DNA of 64,000 bases from Streptomyces radicis (lineage in GTDB: Bacteria; Actinomycetota; Actinomycetes; Streptomycetales; Streptomycetaceae), in the NCBI RefSeq assembly GCF_003626575.1, contig NZ_RBDY01000015.1, positions 1 to 64,000 of the forward strand, in the 5' to 3' direction. Both the position numbers and the translations under genes were made by a program. The notes beneath the pieces were generated by a model. It did no database searches, was not told the origin of the DNA, and saw nothing but the letters and a program-made list of their open reading frames with translations. Below, piece by piece: positions 17,901 to 47,012 of the stretch (its first letter is position 1; the number at the start of each line of letters is the position of its first letter).

Positions 17901-20900
17901 ACACGCAGGCCGCCGCCGGTGTCGCCTCGATCATCAAGATGATCGAGGCGATGCGGCACGGCGTCATGCCCAGGACCCTGCATGTGGACGAGCCGACGCG
18001 GCAGGTGGAGTGGGCGGCGGGCGAGGTCAGGCTGTTGACCGAGGCACGGGAGTGGCCGGACGAGGGCCGTCCGCGCCGCGCTGGCATCTCCTCGTTCGGG
18101 ATCAGCGGTACCAACGCGCACGTCATCATCGAGGAGGCGCCGGAGGCCGAGGACGAGGCCCCGGAGGCCGTGACCGTCTCGGGCCCGGTGCCATGGACCG
18201 TGTCGGCCAGGAGCCAGGAGGCGCTGCGGGCCCAGGCCGAACGCCTCCATTCCCACGTGGCGGAACGCCCCGAGCTTGCCGCCGCCGATGTGGCCCTGTC
18301 GCTGGCGACGGGCCGCGCCGCCCTCGAACACCGCGCCACGGTCGTGGGCGACGACCGTGCGGGGCTGCTCGCCGGGCTTGCCGCGCTGGCCGAGGGGAGC
18401 CCATCGCCCTCCGTCGCGACGGGCATGACGCGCGAGGGCAGGCTGGCGTTTCTCTTCACCGGGCAGGGGAGTCAACGCCTTGGCATGGGGCGGGAGTTGT
18501 ATGAGGCGTTTCCGGTGTTCGCCGAGGCATTCGACGCGGTGGGTGAGGCAACGGGCCTGCCGCTGAAGGATGTTATCTGGGGTGAGGACGCGGGGGCGTT
18601 GAACCGGACCGGGTTCACCCAGCCCGCGATCTTCGCGCTCGAAGTGGCCCTGTATCGGCTCGTTGAATCGTGGGGGATCCGTCCGGACTTTGTGGCGGGT
18701 CATTCGATCGGTGAGCTGGCCGCCGCGCATGTGGCGGGGGTGTTGAGCCTTGAGGACGCGGCGCGGCTGATCGTGGCCCGTGGTCGTCTGATGCAGGCGT
18801 TGCCTTCGGGTGGCGCGATGGTGGCGATCCAGGCCACGGAGGAGGAGGTGCTTCCGCTGCTCAAGGGCGAGGTGAGCCTGGCGGCGGTCAACGGCCCTTC
18901 GTCCGTGGTGGTTTCGGGTGCCGAGGACGCGGTGGACGCGGTGGTCGGGCACTTCGCCGACCGCAAGACGAGCCGGTTGAAGGTGTCCCATGCGTTCCAT
19001 TCACCGCTGATGGACCCGATGCTCGATGACTTCCGCAAGGTCGCCGAGAGCGTCGCGTACCACGAGCCGGTCATCCCCTTCGCCAAGGACGTCGCGTCGG
19101 CCGACTACTGGGTGCGGCATGTGCGCGACGCGGTGCGTTTCGCCGACGATGTGCGCCACCTGGAAGGCGAGGGCGTCACACGCTTTCTTGAGATCGGCCC
19201 CGATGGAATCCTCACCGCGATGGCGCGGCAGACCGCGCCGGACGCCGCCGCGGTGGCCACGCTGCGCCGCGACAGGCCCGAGGCCGCGACGCTGCTCACG
19301 GCGATCGGCCACCTCCACACCACGGGTGTGTCCCCCGACTGGAGCGCCGTCCTCGCCGGGCGCGGCGCCCGCCGCGTCGACCTGCCCACCTACGCCTTCC
19401 AACGTCAGTCGTTCTGGGTCGAGTCGGGGCGCGCCGCAGAGGCTTCCGATCATCCGCTGTTGGATGCCGCGGTGGCGGTGGCGGGTGCGGATCAGGTGGT
19501 GTTGACCGGTCGTCTGTCGGTGGGGTCGCAGCCGTGGCTCGCGGATCATGTGATCGCGGGTGCGGTGTTGTTCCCGGGGACGGGGTTTGTGGAGTTGGCG
19601 GTGCGCGCGGGTGACGAGGTGGGTCACGGGCGGGTCGATGAGTTGACGATCGAGGCGCCGTTGGTGCTTCCCGAGCGTGGTGCGATGGCCGTTCAGGTGG
19701 TGGTGGGCCCGGGCGACGGGTCGGGGCGCCGCCCGGTGGAGGTCTATGCCCGTGGCGAGGACGATGCCCATCTGCCATGGGCCCGCCACGCCGCCGGAAC
19801 GCTCGCCTCGGGCACCGGCGACGAAGGGACCGCCATGGCGCAGTGGCCGCCGCCGGGGGCCGAGCCGCTGAAGGTCGCGGGCATGTACGAGGGCCTGGCC
19901 GAGGCCGGGGTCGCCTACGGGCCGGTCTTCCAGGGGCTCAAGGCGGCCTGGCGGCGCGACGACGAGGTGTTCGCCGAGATCGCGCTGCCCGGCGAAGCGG
20001 GCCGGTTCGGGCTCCACCCCGCGCTGCTCGACGCGGCCCTGCACGCCATCCCGCTCCTGCTCGACGAGGACCGGGTCGTCCTGCCGTTCTCCTGGGCCGG
20101 GGTCGAGCTCCACGCAACGGGCGCCAGCACGCTGCGCGTTCGCGTGTCCTCGACGGGCCACGACCAGGTGACCCTGGACGCGGCCGATGGCGCGGGCCAG
20201 CCCGTCATCTCCGTCGGCACCCTGTCGCTGCGCGAGCTGTCCGCGCCCTCGCTGGCGCGTGTGGACTCGCTCTTCCAGGTGGAGTGGACACCGGTGGCGT
20301 CGAGCGGTGCCACGTCCGGTGACGCCAAGGTGTGGCGGGCCGAGGGTGACGACGTGCACTCCGTGCTCGACTCCCTGCTGAAGGCGATGCAGGCGGAGAG
20401 CGGGACCCTTGTCGTGGTGACCCGGGGTGCGGTGTCGGTGGACGGTGAGGATGTCACCGATCTCGCGGGTGCGGCGGCCTGGGGTCTGGTGCGGAGTGCG
20501 CAGTCGGAGGATCCGGGGCGCTTTGTGCTGGTCGATGTGGTGGATGGTGAGGAGGACTCGGCCGTCGCGTTGGCGTTGGCGACGGGTGAGCCGCAGGTCG
20601 CGGTGCGGGGTGGCAGGTGCTTGGTGCCCCGGCTGCGGGCCGTCTCGGTGACGGAGTCGGAGCCGTCGTCGGTGTTCGGTGAATCGGTGCTGATCACCGG
20701 TGCCTCCGGCGCGCTCGGTGGTCTGGTCGCACGGCATCTGGTGTCCGAACACGGGGTGCGACGGCTGTTGTTGACCAGCCGAAGGGGCGGAGACGCGCCA
20801 GGCGCGGCGGAGTTGGTGGCGGAGCTGACGGGGCTTGGCACCGAGGTGGAGGTGGCGGCGTGTGACGTCGCCGACCGCGAGGCGCTGGCCGAGCTGCTTG

Positions 20901-21994
20901 CGGGGCGCTCCCTCACGGGCGTGGTGCACGCGGCGGGTGTGCTGGACGACGGCGTGATCGGGTCGTTGACGCCCGAGCGTGTGGACCGTGTGCTGCGGCC
21001 CAAGGTGGACGCGGCGCTCCATCTGCACGAGCTGACCCGGGACATGGACCTGAGCGCCTTTGTCCTCTTCTCCTCCTTCGCCGGGGTGATCGGAGGGCCC
21101 GGCCAGGGCAACTACGCGGCGGCCAACGCGTTCCTCGACGCCCTCGCCGCCCACCGCCGCGCCCATGGCCTGCCCGCGCAGGCCCTCGCCTGGGGCCCCT
21201 GGGCCACCGACTCCGGCATGGTGGGGGACCTCGCGGAACGCGACCGCCACCGGATCGACCGCGCGGGCATCCTCGGGCTCTCCGCCGAGCAGGGGCTGCG
21301 ACTCCTCGACGTGGCGAGCGCGTTGGCCGCGCCCGTGCTGGTGCCCGTCAACCTGGACATCAGGGCGCTCGACACGGCCGATCTGCCGCCGATCCTCCGC
21401 GCCCTGGTGCGCGGCGCCACGCGGCGCGTCGCCGCAGCCGAGCACGAGGGCGGCGCGGACGCGCTGCGGCAGCGGCTCGCCGGGATGCACGCCGACGAGC
21501 GGTACGACGAGCTGCTGACCCTGGTCCGCGCCCACGCCGCGGCCGTCCTCGGGCACACCGGCCCCGAGGCGATCGAGCCCGAACGGGCCTTCAAGGACCT
21601 GGGGTTCGACTCGCTCGGCGCGGTCGAGTTCCGCAACACCCTCAACGCCGCGGCCGGGCTGCGGCTGCCTCCCACGTTGATCTTCGACTACCCCAACGCC
21701 CGTGTGCTGGCCGACCACTTGGTGAGCGAAGTGACGCCCGACCACGGCAGCGGAGGTGACACGGTCGACCACGAGGAGCGGATCCGCCGCCTGCTCGGGT
21801 CCATCCCGCTCACCCGGCTCCGCGACGCCGGGCTGATGGACACCCTGCTCGAACTCGCCGGCGCCGCCCCCACCGCCGCCGCCGCGGTCGAACCCGAGCC
21901 CGAACCGGACTCGATCGACGCGATGGACGCCGAAGCCCTGATCAGCATGGCCCTGCACGACACCGACCTGGACGACGCCGCGCGAGAGGCCTGA
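11933..21994 (+). CDS. Type I polyketide synthase, two modules
   Basis: About 3353 residues, two KS-AT-DH-KR-ACP modules. N-terminal docking helix: DRLREYLRRATAELQQTRRR. Module A: KS 35-452 (TACSSS), AT 527-772 (GHSIGE, HAFHSP: malonyl), DH 863-1132 (HVVGGAVVFP, YGPAFRG, HPAVLDAGLR), KR 1286-1462 (TGASGALG, LDD: B-type), ACP 1566-1636 (GVDSL). Module B: KS 1656-2076, AT 2172-2420 (malonyl), DH 2503-2770 (HVIAGAVLFP, YGPVFQG, HPALLDAALH), KR 2916-3096 (LDD), ACP 3193-3266 (GFDSL). The tail (IDAMDAEALISMAL) is a docking end of a different type from PKS1. No ER, so both modules should leave double bonds. In module A the usual His/Gln of the DH Asp motif is Arg. ATG 11933 is favoured over 11927 by the spacing of GGATGGG. 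Only 7 bp separate it from PKS3. Confidence 0.93.
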   Translation: MSKDANDDRLREYLRRATAELQQTRRRLREVEDRDREPIAIVGMACRFPGGVASPEGLWDLVAEGVDTVGEFPTDRGWDLDGVYDPDGARENTTYVRSGSFLENAGDFDPEFFGISPNEATLMDPQQRLLLETSWEAIERAGIDPSSLSGSTTGMFAGLVYHDYPNSSMTGALVSGRVAYTLGLEGPAVTVDTACSSSLVALDLAIKALRGGECSLALAGGVTVMSTPVTFVEFSRQRGLALDGRCKAFASTADGTGWSEGVGVLLVERLSDARRNGHPVLAVVRGTATNQDGASNGLTAPNGPSQRRVIRQALANAGLSASDIDVVEAHGTGTTLGDPIEAQALLATYGQERSGERPLWLGSIKSNIGHTQAAAGVAGVIKMVQAMRNGSLPRTLHVDEPTPQVDWTAGDVRLLTETRAWPRGESPRRAAVSSFGASGTNAHIILEEAPRVEETPLERRELPVVPLVLSARTAEALDAQIERVTSVERDALDVAFSAATGRAPLEHRAVLVGSERIVDVARGGLTAFLFTGQGSQRLGMGRELYDTFPVFAEAFDAVCAALDLPLKDVVWGGDAEALNRTGFTQPAIFALEVALYRLVESWGIRADFVAGHSIGEVAAAHVAGVLSLEDAARLIVARGRLMQALPSGGAMVAIQATEEEVLPLLKGEVSLAAVNGPSSVVVSGAEDAVNAVAEHFADRKQSRLKVSHAFHSPLMDPMLDDFREVAESLTYHRPEIRFPKDVASADYWVRHVRDTVRFADDVRRLRDEGDVRFLEIGPDGVLSAMVDGALATATLRRERPETATLLAAVGRLYAAGVPVDWSAVFAGRGARRVDLPTYPFQRRRYWLIDGTANADPASMGLGAARHPLLGATVMMAESDELVFTGRLSVGSQPWLADHVVGGAVVFPATGFVELAVRAGDEVGCGRVEELTVETPLVLPERGGVAVQVVVGAADASASRSLTVYARDENALDAPWTRHAVGLLTAGAAGASGGSELTPWPPTGAEQVDLDGFHDRLAAAGLTYGPAFRGIEAAWRRGDEIFAEVTLPDNADPGAFGLHPAVLDAGLRAFALSRPAEDDAAHLPFAWRGVELHASGAGALRVRVTRLPDGAMALTIADAAGEPVATVEALTLRPVSDLRTPHTDSLYRITWTPAAANGVAPSDVDILRIDGADARSAVNQALEALQSAGPRLVVVTRGAVSADGEDVTDLAGAAVWGLVRSAQSEDPGRFVLVDLPGTGSGTEPDAERAAVDLALATDEPQVVIRGGAALVPRLARRVGAPDEAASTLGESVLITGASGALGGLVARHLVSEHGVRRLLLISRRGSEAPGAAELVAELTGLGAEVEVAACDVADREALAELLAGRSLTGVVHAAGVLDDGVLASLTPERVDRVLRPKVDAALHLHELTRDMDLSAFVLFSSAAGVLGVAGQGNYAAANAFLDALAAHRRAHGLPAQALAWGPWSQASGMAGTLNEADRTRMERGGILPLANRDGLTLFDAALRTGEPAAIPLKLNLAAVRASGSVPDVLRGLIPVVTRGTARTRADADGIRQRLVGLTEDQRLDTLLTLVRAQAAGTLGYAGPEAVGPERTFRDLGVDSLAAMELRNGLGRATGLKLPATLVFDYPTPAVLARHLLDEVWGTADEAQVRRVVAPADDDPIAIVGMACRYPGGVSSPEELWRLVDGGVDAISGFPTNRGWNLDRIYDPTGTRPGTSYVDQGGFLYDAGEFDPGFFGIAPNEALVMDPQQRLLLEASWEALERAGIDPTALKGSATGVFTGMSYHDYSHNSSTGAIASGRVAYTLGLEGPAVTVDTACSSSLVALHWAAQALRSGECSLALASGVAVMATSENFIEFSDQRGLARDGRCKSFAAAADGTGWGEGVGVLLVERLSDARRNGHPVLAVVRGTATNQDGASNGLTAPNGPAQQRVIKQALANAGLSPADVDAVEAHGTGTTLGDPIEAQALLATYGQDRSEGRPLWLGSIKSNIGHTQAAAGVASIIKMIEAMRHGVMPRTLHVDEPTRQVEWAAGEVRLLTEAREWPDEGRPRRAGISSFGISGTNAHVIIEEAPEAEDEAPEAVTVSGPVPWTVSARSQEALRAQAERLHSHVAERPELAAADVALSLATGRAALEHRATVVGDDRAGLLAGLAALAEGSPSPSVATGMTREGRLAFLFTGQGSQRLGMGRELYEAFPVFAEAFDAVGEATGLPLKDVIWGEDAGALNRTGFTQPAIFALEVALYRLVESWGIRPDFVAGHSIGELAAAHVAGVLSLEDAARLIVARGRLMQALPSGGAMVAIQATEEEVLPLLKGEVSLAAVNGPSSVVVSGAEDAVDAVVGHFADRKTSRLKVSHAFHSPLMDPMLDDFRKVAESVAYHEPVIPFAKDVASADYWVRHVRDAVRFADDVRHLEGEGVTRFLEIGPDGILTAMARQTAPDAAAVATLRRDRPEAATLLTAIGHLHTTGVSPDWSAVLAGRGARRVDLPTYAFQRQSFWVESGRAAEASDHPLLDAAVAVAGADQVVLTGRLSVGSQPWLADHVIAGAVLFPGTGFVELAVRAGDEVGHGRVDELTIEAPLVLPERGAMAVQVVVGPGDGSGRRPVEVYARGEDDAHLPWARHAAGTLASGTGDEGTAMAQWPPPGAEPLKVAGMYEGLAEAGVAYGPVFQGLKAAWRRDDEVFAEIALPGEAGRFGLHPALLDAALHAIPLLLDEDRVVLPFSWAGVELHATGASTLRVRVSSTGHDQVTLDAADGAGQPVISVGTLSLRELSAPSLARVDSLFQVEWTPVASSGATSGDAKVWRAEGDDVHSVLDSLLKAMQAESGTLVVVTRGAVSVDGEDVTDLAGAAAWGLVRSAQSEDPGRFVLVDVVDGEEDSAVALALATGEPQVAVRGGRCLVPRLRAVSVTESEPSSVFGESVLITGASGALGGLVARHLVSEHGVRRLLLTSRRGGDAPGAAELVAELTGLGTEVEVAACDVADREALAELLAGRSLTGVVHAAGVLDDGVIGSLTPERVDRVLRPKVDAALHLHELTRDMDLSAFVLFSSFAGVIGGPGQGNYAAANAFLDALAAHRRAHGLPAQALAWGPWATDSGMVGDLAERDRHRIDRAGILGLSAEQGLRLLDVASALAAPVLVPVNLDIRALDTADLPPILRALVRGATRRVAAAEHEGGADALRQRLAGMHADERYDELLTLVRAHAAAVLGHTGPEAIEPERAFKDLGFDSLGAVEFRNTLNAAAGLRLPPTLIFDYPNARVLADHLVSEVTPDHGSGGDTVDHEERIRRLLGSIPLTRLRDAGLMDTLLELAGAAPTAAAAVEPEPEPDSIDAMDAEALISMALHDTDLDDAAREA
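18446..19020 (+). repeat. AT segment of PKS2 module 2 nearly identical to PKS3 module 1
   Basis: Nearly identical DNA to 23571-24145. Further long near-identical tracts pair the same two modules: the DH start (about 19440-19790 with 24565-24915) and the pre-KR to ACP-linker region (about 20395-21160 with 25520-26285). The tracts use more T- and G-ending codons than flanking sequence. Confidence 0.65.
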
Positions 21995-22001
21995 GGACAC
22001 G

Positions 22002-32784
<10,783 letters not shown>

Positions 32785-32786
<2 letters not shown>

Positions 32787-32828
32787 CGCAAGGCCGACGC
32801 AAGGCCGACGCAAGGCCGACCCCCGGCC
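32785..32828. repeat. 11-bp tandem repeat, three perfect copies plus one degenerate
   Basis: GACGCAAGGCC is repeated perfectly at 32785-32795, 32796-32806 and 32807-32817, then GACCCCCGGCC follows. The array begins inside the PKS3 stop codon and fills the gap to the hydrolase gene. It is likely slippage-generated. Confidence 0.7.
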
Positions 32829-32898
32829 GGAGCCCGGCCGATGTCGGACCCCGGAACCGCTGCCCGAGAAGGACAAGAACCCGAGGTGGATTGAAGAG

Positions 32899-33834
32899 AT
32901 GGCGCCCACGCACACGGTCAAGGGAACCGTTCCCTTCCGCGACTACGAGACCTGGTACCACATCACCGGAAGGCCCGACACGGACCTCCCGGCCCTCGTC
33001 GTCGTGCACGGGGGCCCGGGGTCCACCCATGACTACCTGATCGGCCTGTCCGCGTTCGCCGAGACCGGAGGGCCCGTGGTGCTCTACGACCAGCTCGGCA
33101 ACGGGGGATCCACCCATCTCCCGGACGCGGACCCGGGGTTCTGGACCCCCGAGCTGTTCGACGACGAGCTGCGCAACCTCCTGCGCCGCCTCGCCATCGC
33201 CGACGACTACATCCTGTTCGGGCAGTCGTGGGGCGGGATGCTGGCCGCCCGGCACGCCGCGGAACGCCCCGCGGGGCTGCGCGGCCTGGTCATCGCCAAC
33301 TCCCCGGCGTCCTACCCGCTGTGGCTCTCCGAGATGGACGTGCTGCGCGCCCAGCTCCCGCCGGGCGTCGACGAGACGCTGCGCCGCCACGAGGCCGCGG
33401 GCACCACCGACGCCGACGAGTACCTGGAGGCGATGCTGGTCTTCTACGCCCGGCACGTCTGCCGCCTTGACCCGTGGCCGGCCGAGATGATGGCCTCGTA
33501 CATCGAGGCGTTCGCCGACCCGACGGTCTACCGCACCATGAACGGACCCAACGAGTTCCACGTCATCGGCAGCCTCCGCGACTGGGGGGTGATCGACCAC
33601 CTCCCCGCCATCGAGGTGCCCACCCTCGTCATCTCGGGGCGGCACGACGAGGCCACCCCGGTCACGGTGCGCCCGTTCCAGGAACTCATCCCGAACGCCC
33701 GCTGGGAGATCTTCGAGGACTCCAGCCATGTGCCGCACCTGGAGGAGCCCGAGCGCTTCCGCGAGGTGCTCGGCGCATTCCTTGACTCGGTCGGCGCGGT
33801 CGGCGCGCGGACCACGACGGTGAGCGGAGGCTGA
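32899..33834 (+). CDS. Proline-iminopeptidase-like alpha/beta hydrolase (VinJ-type amide hydrolase)
   Basis: 311 residues, family S33 alpha/beta hydrolase. Visible are the oxyanion-hole motif HGGPGS (about residue 36), nucleophile GQSWGG (about 111), an acid in the SGRHDEATP strand, and the catalytic His in SSHVPHLEEP near the C-terminus. No signal peptide, so cytoplasmic. In beta-amino-acid macrolactam pathways (VinJ in vicenistatin) such an enzyme removes the protecting aminoacyl group from the starter amine so the TE can close the lactam. Its position between the TE-bearing PKS and PKS4, with the rest of the starter cassette nearby, supports that role. ATG 32899 is chosen over upstream codons because the upstream frame runs through the tandem repeat and lacks homology. 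The stop lies 7 bp before PKS4. A housekeeping peptidase is less likely. Confidence 0.88.
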   Translation: MAPTHTVKGTVPFRDYETWYHITGRPDTDLPALVVVHGGPGSTHDYLIGLSAFAETGGPVVLYDQLGNGGSTHLPDADPGFWTPELFDDELRNLLRRLAIADDYILFGQSWGGMLAARHAAERPAGLRGLVIANSPASYPLWLSEMDVLRAQLPPGVDETLRRHEAAGTTDADEYLEAMLVFYARHVCRLDPWPAEMMASYIEAFADPTVYRTMNGPNEFHVIGSLRDWGVIDHLPAIEVPTLVISGRHDEATPVTVRPFQELIPNARWEIFEDSSHVPHLEEPERFREVLGAFLDSVGAVGARTTTVSGG

Positions 33835-33841
33835 GACGACG

Positions 33842-43957
<10,116 letters not shown>

Positions 43958-44004
43958 CCGCGCGCCGGACCGGAATCACCATCTATCACGAGGAGAGTGC
44001 CCAC

Positions 44005-45243
44005 ATGGCCACCGAAGCGACCGTGCCGCCGGGGCGTGCCGACCAGGCGTTAATGGGGATCCTCATCCCGCCCCACCCCATCGACCCGTTCCCCCTCTAC
44101 GAGACGTTGCAGTCGGAGAGCCGGGTCCACCACAGCGCCGTCATGAACATCTGGGCGCTCTCGGGGCACGAGGAGGTGACCGAGTTCCTGAAGCGCCCCG
44201 GCGTCCAGAGCGGCGCCCGCGCCTCCGCCCTCAGGCACGAGAACTGGGCGGAGCACGCGTCGCTCCGCCTCTACCTGAACTCGATGGTCGCCCTCAACCA
44301 GCCCGACCACGGCCGCGTTCGCGTCCTGGCCAGCCGCGTCTTCACCCCCAGCAAGATCAAGAAGATGCAGCCCGCCGTGGAGCGGCTGACCCGCGGCCTT
44401 GTCGACGACCTCATCGAGCGCTCGTCGGGCGGTGAGCCGGTCGACCTCGTCGAGGTGCTGGCGACGCCGTTCCCCGTCGCGGTCATCTGCGACATGCTCG
44501 GCATCCCCTTCGCCGACGGGGAACGCCTGTGGGAGCTGGCCGACGACTGGTCCAGGGTCTTCCCCGGCGCCTTCTCGGACGAGGACCTGGCCCGCGCCGA
44601 CGACGCGGCCGAGCAGCTCGGCGGCTACTTCGCCGAGGCCATCAAGGACCGCCGCGCCCAGCTGCGCGAGGACCTGCTGACGTCGCTCGTGCAGGAGGCG
44701 TCGGGCGGCCACCTCGACGACGACGAGCTGGTGGCGCTCGTGCTGTTCCTGTTCACCGCGGGCTTCTCGGCCACCACCAACCTCATCGCGGCCGGTACGG
44801 CCGCCCTCATCGAGCACCCCGACGAGCTCAACCGCTGGCGGGAGGACAAGAGCATCACGCAGTCGGCCGTCGACGAGCTGCTGCGCCACAGCGCCCACAA
44901 CACCGCGTCAAGCCGGGTCACTGTCAAGCCCGTCACCGTCGGGGACGCCGAGATCCCCGAGGGCGAGCTCGTCGTGTGCCTGCTCGCCGCCGCCAACCGC
45001 GACCCGCGCCGGTTCCCCGAGCCGCACCGCCTGAAGCTGACCAGGGACGACGGCCCGCACCTGAGCTTCAGCGCGGGGTCCCACTACTGCTTCGGCGGCA
45101 CCCTGGCCCGCATGGAGGGCGCCGAGCTGTTCACGACCCTGATCGACACGTTCCCCAAGATCGAGCTGGCCTCCGAGCCCGAGCGCCGCGGCGTCATGGG
45201 CCTGACCAGCTATGCCACGCTGCCGCTGACCCTCGGCCGCTGA
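44005..45243 (+). CDS. Cytochrome P450 tailoring oxidase
   Basis: 412 residues, soluble bacterial class I P450. The I-helix oxygen-activation motif is AGFSATTN, the ExxR motif is ELLR, and the heme loop reads FSAGSHYCFGG with the cysteine ligand, followed by TLARMEGAELF. The start follows GAGGAGAG with good spacing, 47 bp after PKS4, so it is probably the last gene of the PKS operon. It most likely hydroxylates or epoxidises the released macrolactam; the site cannot be read from sequence. A TTA codon at 44050 (codon 16) adds bldA-type control. Ferredoxin and reductase are not encoded here, so it would use partners from elsewhere in the genome. Confidence 0.92.
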   Translation: MATEATVPPGRADQALMGILIPPHPIDPFPLYETLQSESRVHHSAVMNIWALSGHEEVTEFLKRPGVQSGARASALRHENWAEHASLRLYLNSMVALNQPDHGRVRVLASRVFTPSKIKKMQPAVERLTRGLVDDLIERSSGGEPVDLVEVLATPFPVAVICDMLGIPFADGERLWELADDWSRVFPGAFSDEDLARADDAAEQLGGYFAEAIKDRRAQLREDLLTSLVQEASGGHLDDDELVALVLFLFTAGFSATTNLIAAGTAALIEHPDELNRWREDKSITQSAVDELLRHSAHNTASSRVTVKPVTVGDAEIPEGELVVCLLAAANRDPRRFPEPHRLKLTRDDGPHLSFSAGSHYCFGGTLARMEGAELFTTLIDTFPKIELASEPERRGVMGLTSYATLPLTLGR

Positions 45244-45247
45244 ACGG

Positions 45248-45270
45248 TCGCACGCGGGACCCGCGTGCGA
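45248..45270 (+). terminator. Hairpin after the P450 gene
   Basis: TCGCACGCGGG (45248-45258) pairs with CCCGCGTGCGA (45260-45270), starting 5 bp after the P450 stop. The centre is a single A, so the real loop is larger. No T-run. Confidence 0.55.
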
Positions 45271-45301
45271 AGGGAAGTCGCGAAGAAGAGTCGTGAAGAA
45301 A

Positions 45302-45337
45302 AAGAGTCCCTGCGCGACCGGTCGCGCAGGGACTCTT
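45302..45337 (-). terminator. Perfect 36-bp palindrome, terminator of the MFS gene (bidirectional)
   Basis: A perfect palindrome with 18-bp arms centred between 45319 and 45320. Read on the minus strand it is followed by a TTTTT-C-TT run, giving a classical intrinsic terminator 22 bp after the exporter stop. It would also block read-through from the convergent P450 operon. Confidence 0.8.
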
Positions 45338-45358
45338 CCCGTGTGGAGGGGTGCTCCC

Positions 45359-46927
45359 TCACTCGGGGCCGTGGGCGGAGACCTGCTCGGCCTCCGGGCG
45401 GTCGGCCTTGGCCGGGGCCGCGGCGGGGGACGTGACATGGCGCATCAGCACCGCGGCGGCCACGGCGCTCACCAGCACGACGCCGCCCGCCGCCGCCGCG
45501 GCGATGTTCATGCCATGGGTGAACGCCTCGGCAGCGGCGGCCAGCAGGGGCTCGCCCGCCTCCTCCGGCAGGTGCTCCGCCACCTCGGCGGCGCCGCCGA
45601 GCGAGCCCTCGGCGGGCTCGGCTGCCTCGGGCGGGAGCGCCGACGTCGCGTCGGCGACGTCGCGCGTGTAGACGGCGGCGCCGATGCTGCCCAGGATGGC
45701 GACGCCGAACGCCCCGCCGAGCTGGTTGCTGGTCTCGGGCAGCGCGGAGATCGAGCCCGCGCGCTCGGGCGGGGCCGAGGAGACGATGAGATCGGCGGTC
45801 AGCGGGGCCGCGATGCCCACCCCGGCCGACAGCACGCTCGCGCCGATGACCACGACGGCGAGGCTCGAGTCGACGCGTAACTGCGTCATGATCCCGAAGC
45901 CGACCGTCGCGATGACCATGCCCCCGGCGATGATGTGCCCGGGGCGCACGGTCTTGGCCAGCGCGGCGGCGAGCGACGCGGCGATCGCCACCGCGACCGG
46001 CGCGGGCAGCGTCCACAGCGCGGCCTCCAACGGGCTGAGCCCGTGGACCAGTTGGATCCACTGGGTGGAGAAGAGCAGAAAGCCGACCATCGCGAAGAGC
46101 GTCACCAGGTTGACGCCGATGGACGCGCTGAACCCCCGGCTGCGGAACAGACTCAGGTCGATCAGCGGCGTGGCGGCGGTGCGTTGGCGCAGGAAGAACA
46201 GCACGCCGACGACCACGCCCACGGCCGTGACGGCGGCGTACGACCACGCGAAGCCGTCCTCGGCCAGCTCCTTGATGCCGTAGATGACGGGCAGGATCGC
46301 GCCGAGCGAGAGCAGCGCGCCGATGAGGTCGAAGCGCCCCGGCTCGGGGGAGCGGTACTCGGGCAGCAGGAACGGGCCGATCAGCAGGAGCAGCGCGATG
46401 ACCGGGATGTTGATCAGGAAGACCGAGCCCCACCAGAAGTGTTCGAGCAGGAGCCCCGACACGATCGGGCCGAGGGCGGAGCCGCCCGACATGCCGATCG
46501 TCCACACGGCGATGGCCGTGCGGCGCTCGCCGGGGTCGCGGAACATGGTGCGGATGAGCGAGAGCGTGGACGGCGCGAGCACGGCCCCCGCCACGCCCAG
46601 GAGGGCGCGCGAGGCGATGAGGAACTCCGAGCTGCCGGCGTAAGCGGCGGCGAGCGACGCGACGCCGAACGCCCCCGCGCCCAGCATCAGCAGCAGCCTG
46701 CGGCCGATGTGGTCCCCGATGGTGCCCATGGTGATGAGCAGCCCCGCCAGCATGAACGCGTAGATGTCCACGATCCACAACTGCTGGGTGGCCGTGGGCT
46801 CGAGGGACGCGCTCAGGAACGGCACCGCGAAGTACAGCACCGTCATGTCCATCGACAACAGGAGGACCGGGAGGACGAGGACGGCGAGGCCGATCCACTC
46901 TTTCCGGGTCGCTCGTTCGTGACTCAT
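45359..46927 (-). CDS. MFS drug exporter, EmrB/QacA (DHA2) type
   Basis: 522 residues from ATG 46927; an in-frame TTG at 46936 is less likely. Many hydrophobic segments consistent with the 14-helix DHA2 layout. The N-terminus begins WIGLAVLVLPVLLLSMDMTV, the loop 2-3 motif is GDHIGRRLLL, and the motif C region is in GSALGPIVSGLL. It should export the finished macrolactam or provide self-resistance using the proton gradient. A TTA codon at 45880-45878 is in frame. It is divergent from a TetR-type gene with about 85 bp between them, the usual repressor/exporter arrangement. Gene ends at a strong terminator. Confidence 0.9.
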   Translation of the reverse strand: MSHERATRKEWIGLAVLVLPVLLLSMDMTVLYFAVPFLSASLEPTATQQLWIVDIYAFMLAGLLITMGTIGDHIGRRLLLMLGAGAFGVASLAAAYAGSSEFLIASRALLGVAGAVLAPSTLSLIRTMFRDPGERRTAIAVWTIGMSGGSALGPIVSGLLLEHFWWGSVFLINIPVIALLLLIGPFLLPEYRSPEPGRFDLIGALLSLGAILPVIYGIKELAEDGFAWSYAAVTAVGVVVGVLFFLRQRTAATPLIDLSLFRSRGFSASIGVNLVTLFAMVGFLLFSTQWIQLVHGLSPLEAALWTLPAPVAVAIAASLAAALAKTVRPGHIIAGGMVIATVGFGIMTQLRVDSSLAVVVIGASVLSAGVGIAAPLTADLIVSSAPPERAGSISALPETSNQLGGAFGVAILGSIGAAVYTRDVADATSALPPEAAEPAEGSLGGAAEVAEHLPEEAGEPLLAAAAEAFTHGMNIAAAAAGGVVLVSAVAAAVLMRHVTSPAAAPAKADRPEAEQVSAHGPE

Positions 46928-46936
46928 AGAACCCAA

Positions 46937-47005
46937 CTCTAGATCTGTATTAGAGATTTGTATATGCCATAGGTCTTAGACGAAAACATGACGTGCGGCT
47001 AGACT
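46937..47005. promoter_or_regulatory. Divergent MFS/TetR promoter region with candidate TetR operator
   Basis: This AT-rich spacer holds an inverted repeat CTCTA (46937-46941) / TAGAG (46951-46955) and an overlapping direct repeat AGATCTGTAT (46941-46950) / AGATTTGTAT (46954-46963). Toward TetR, TAGACT at 47000-47005 looks like a -10 box only 7 bp before the ATG, with TTAGAC at 46976-46981 as a possible -35. That spacing would give a leaderless mRNA. Confidence 0.5.
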
Positions 47006-47012
47006 CCTCCGC

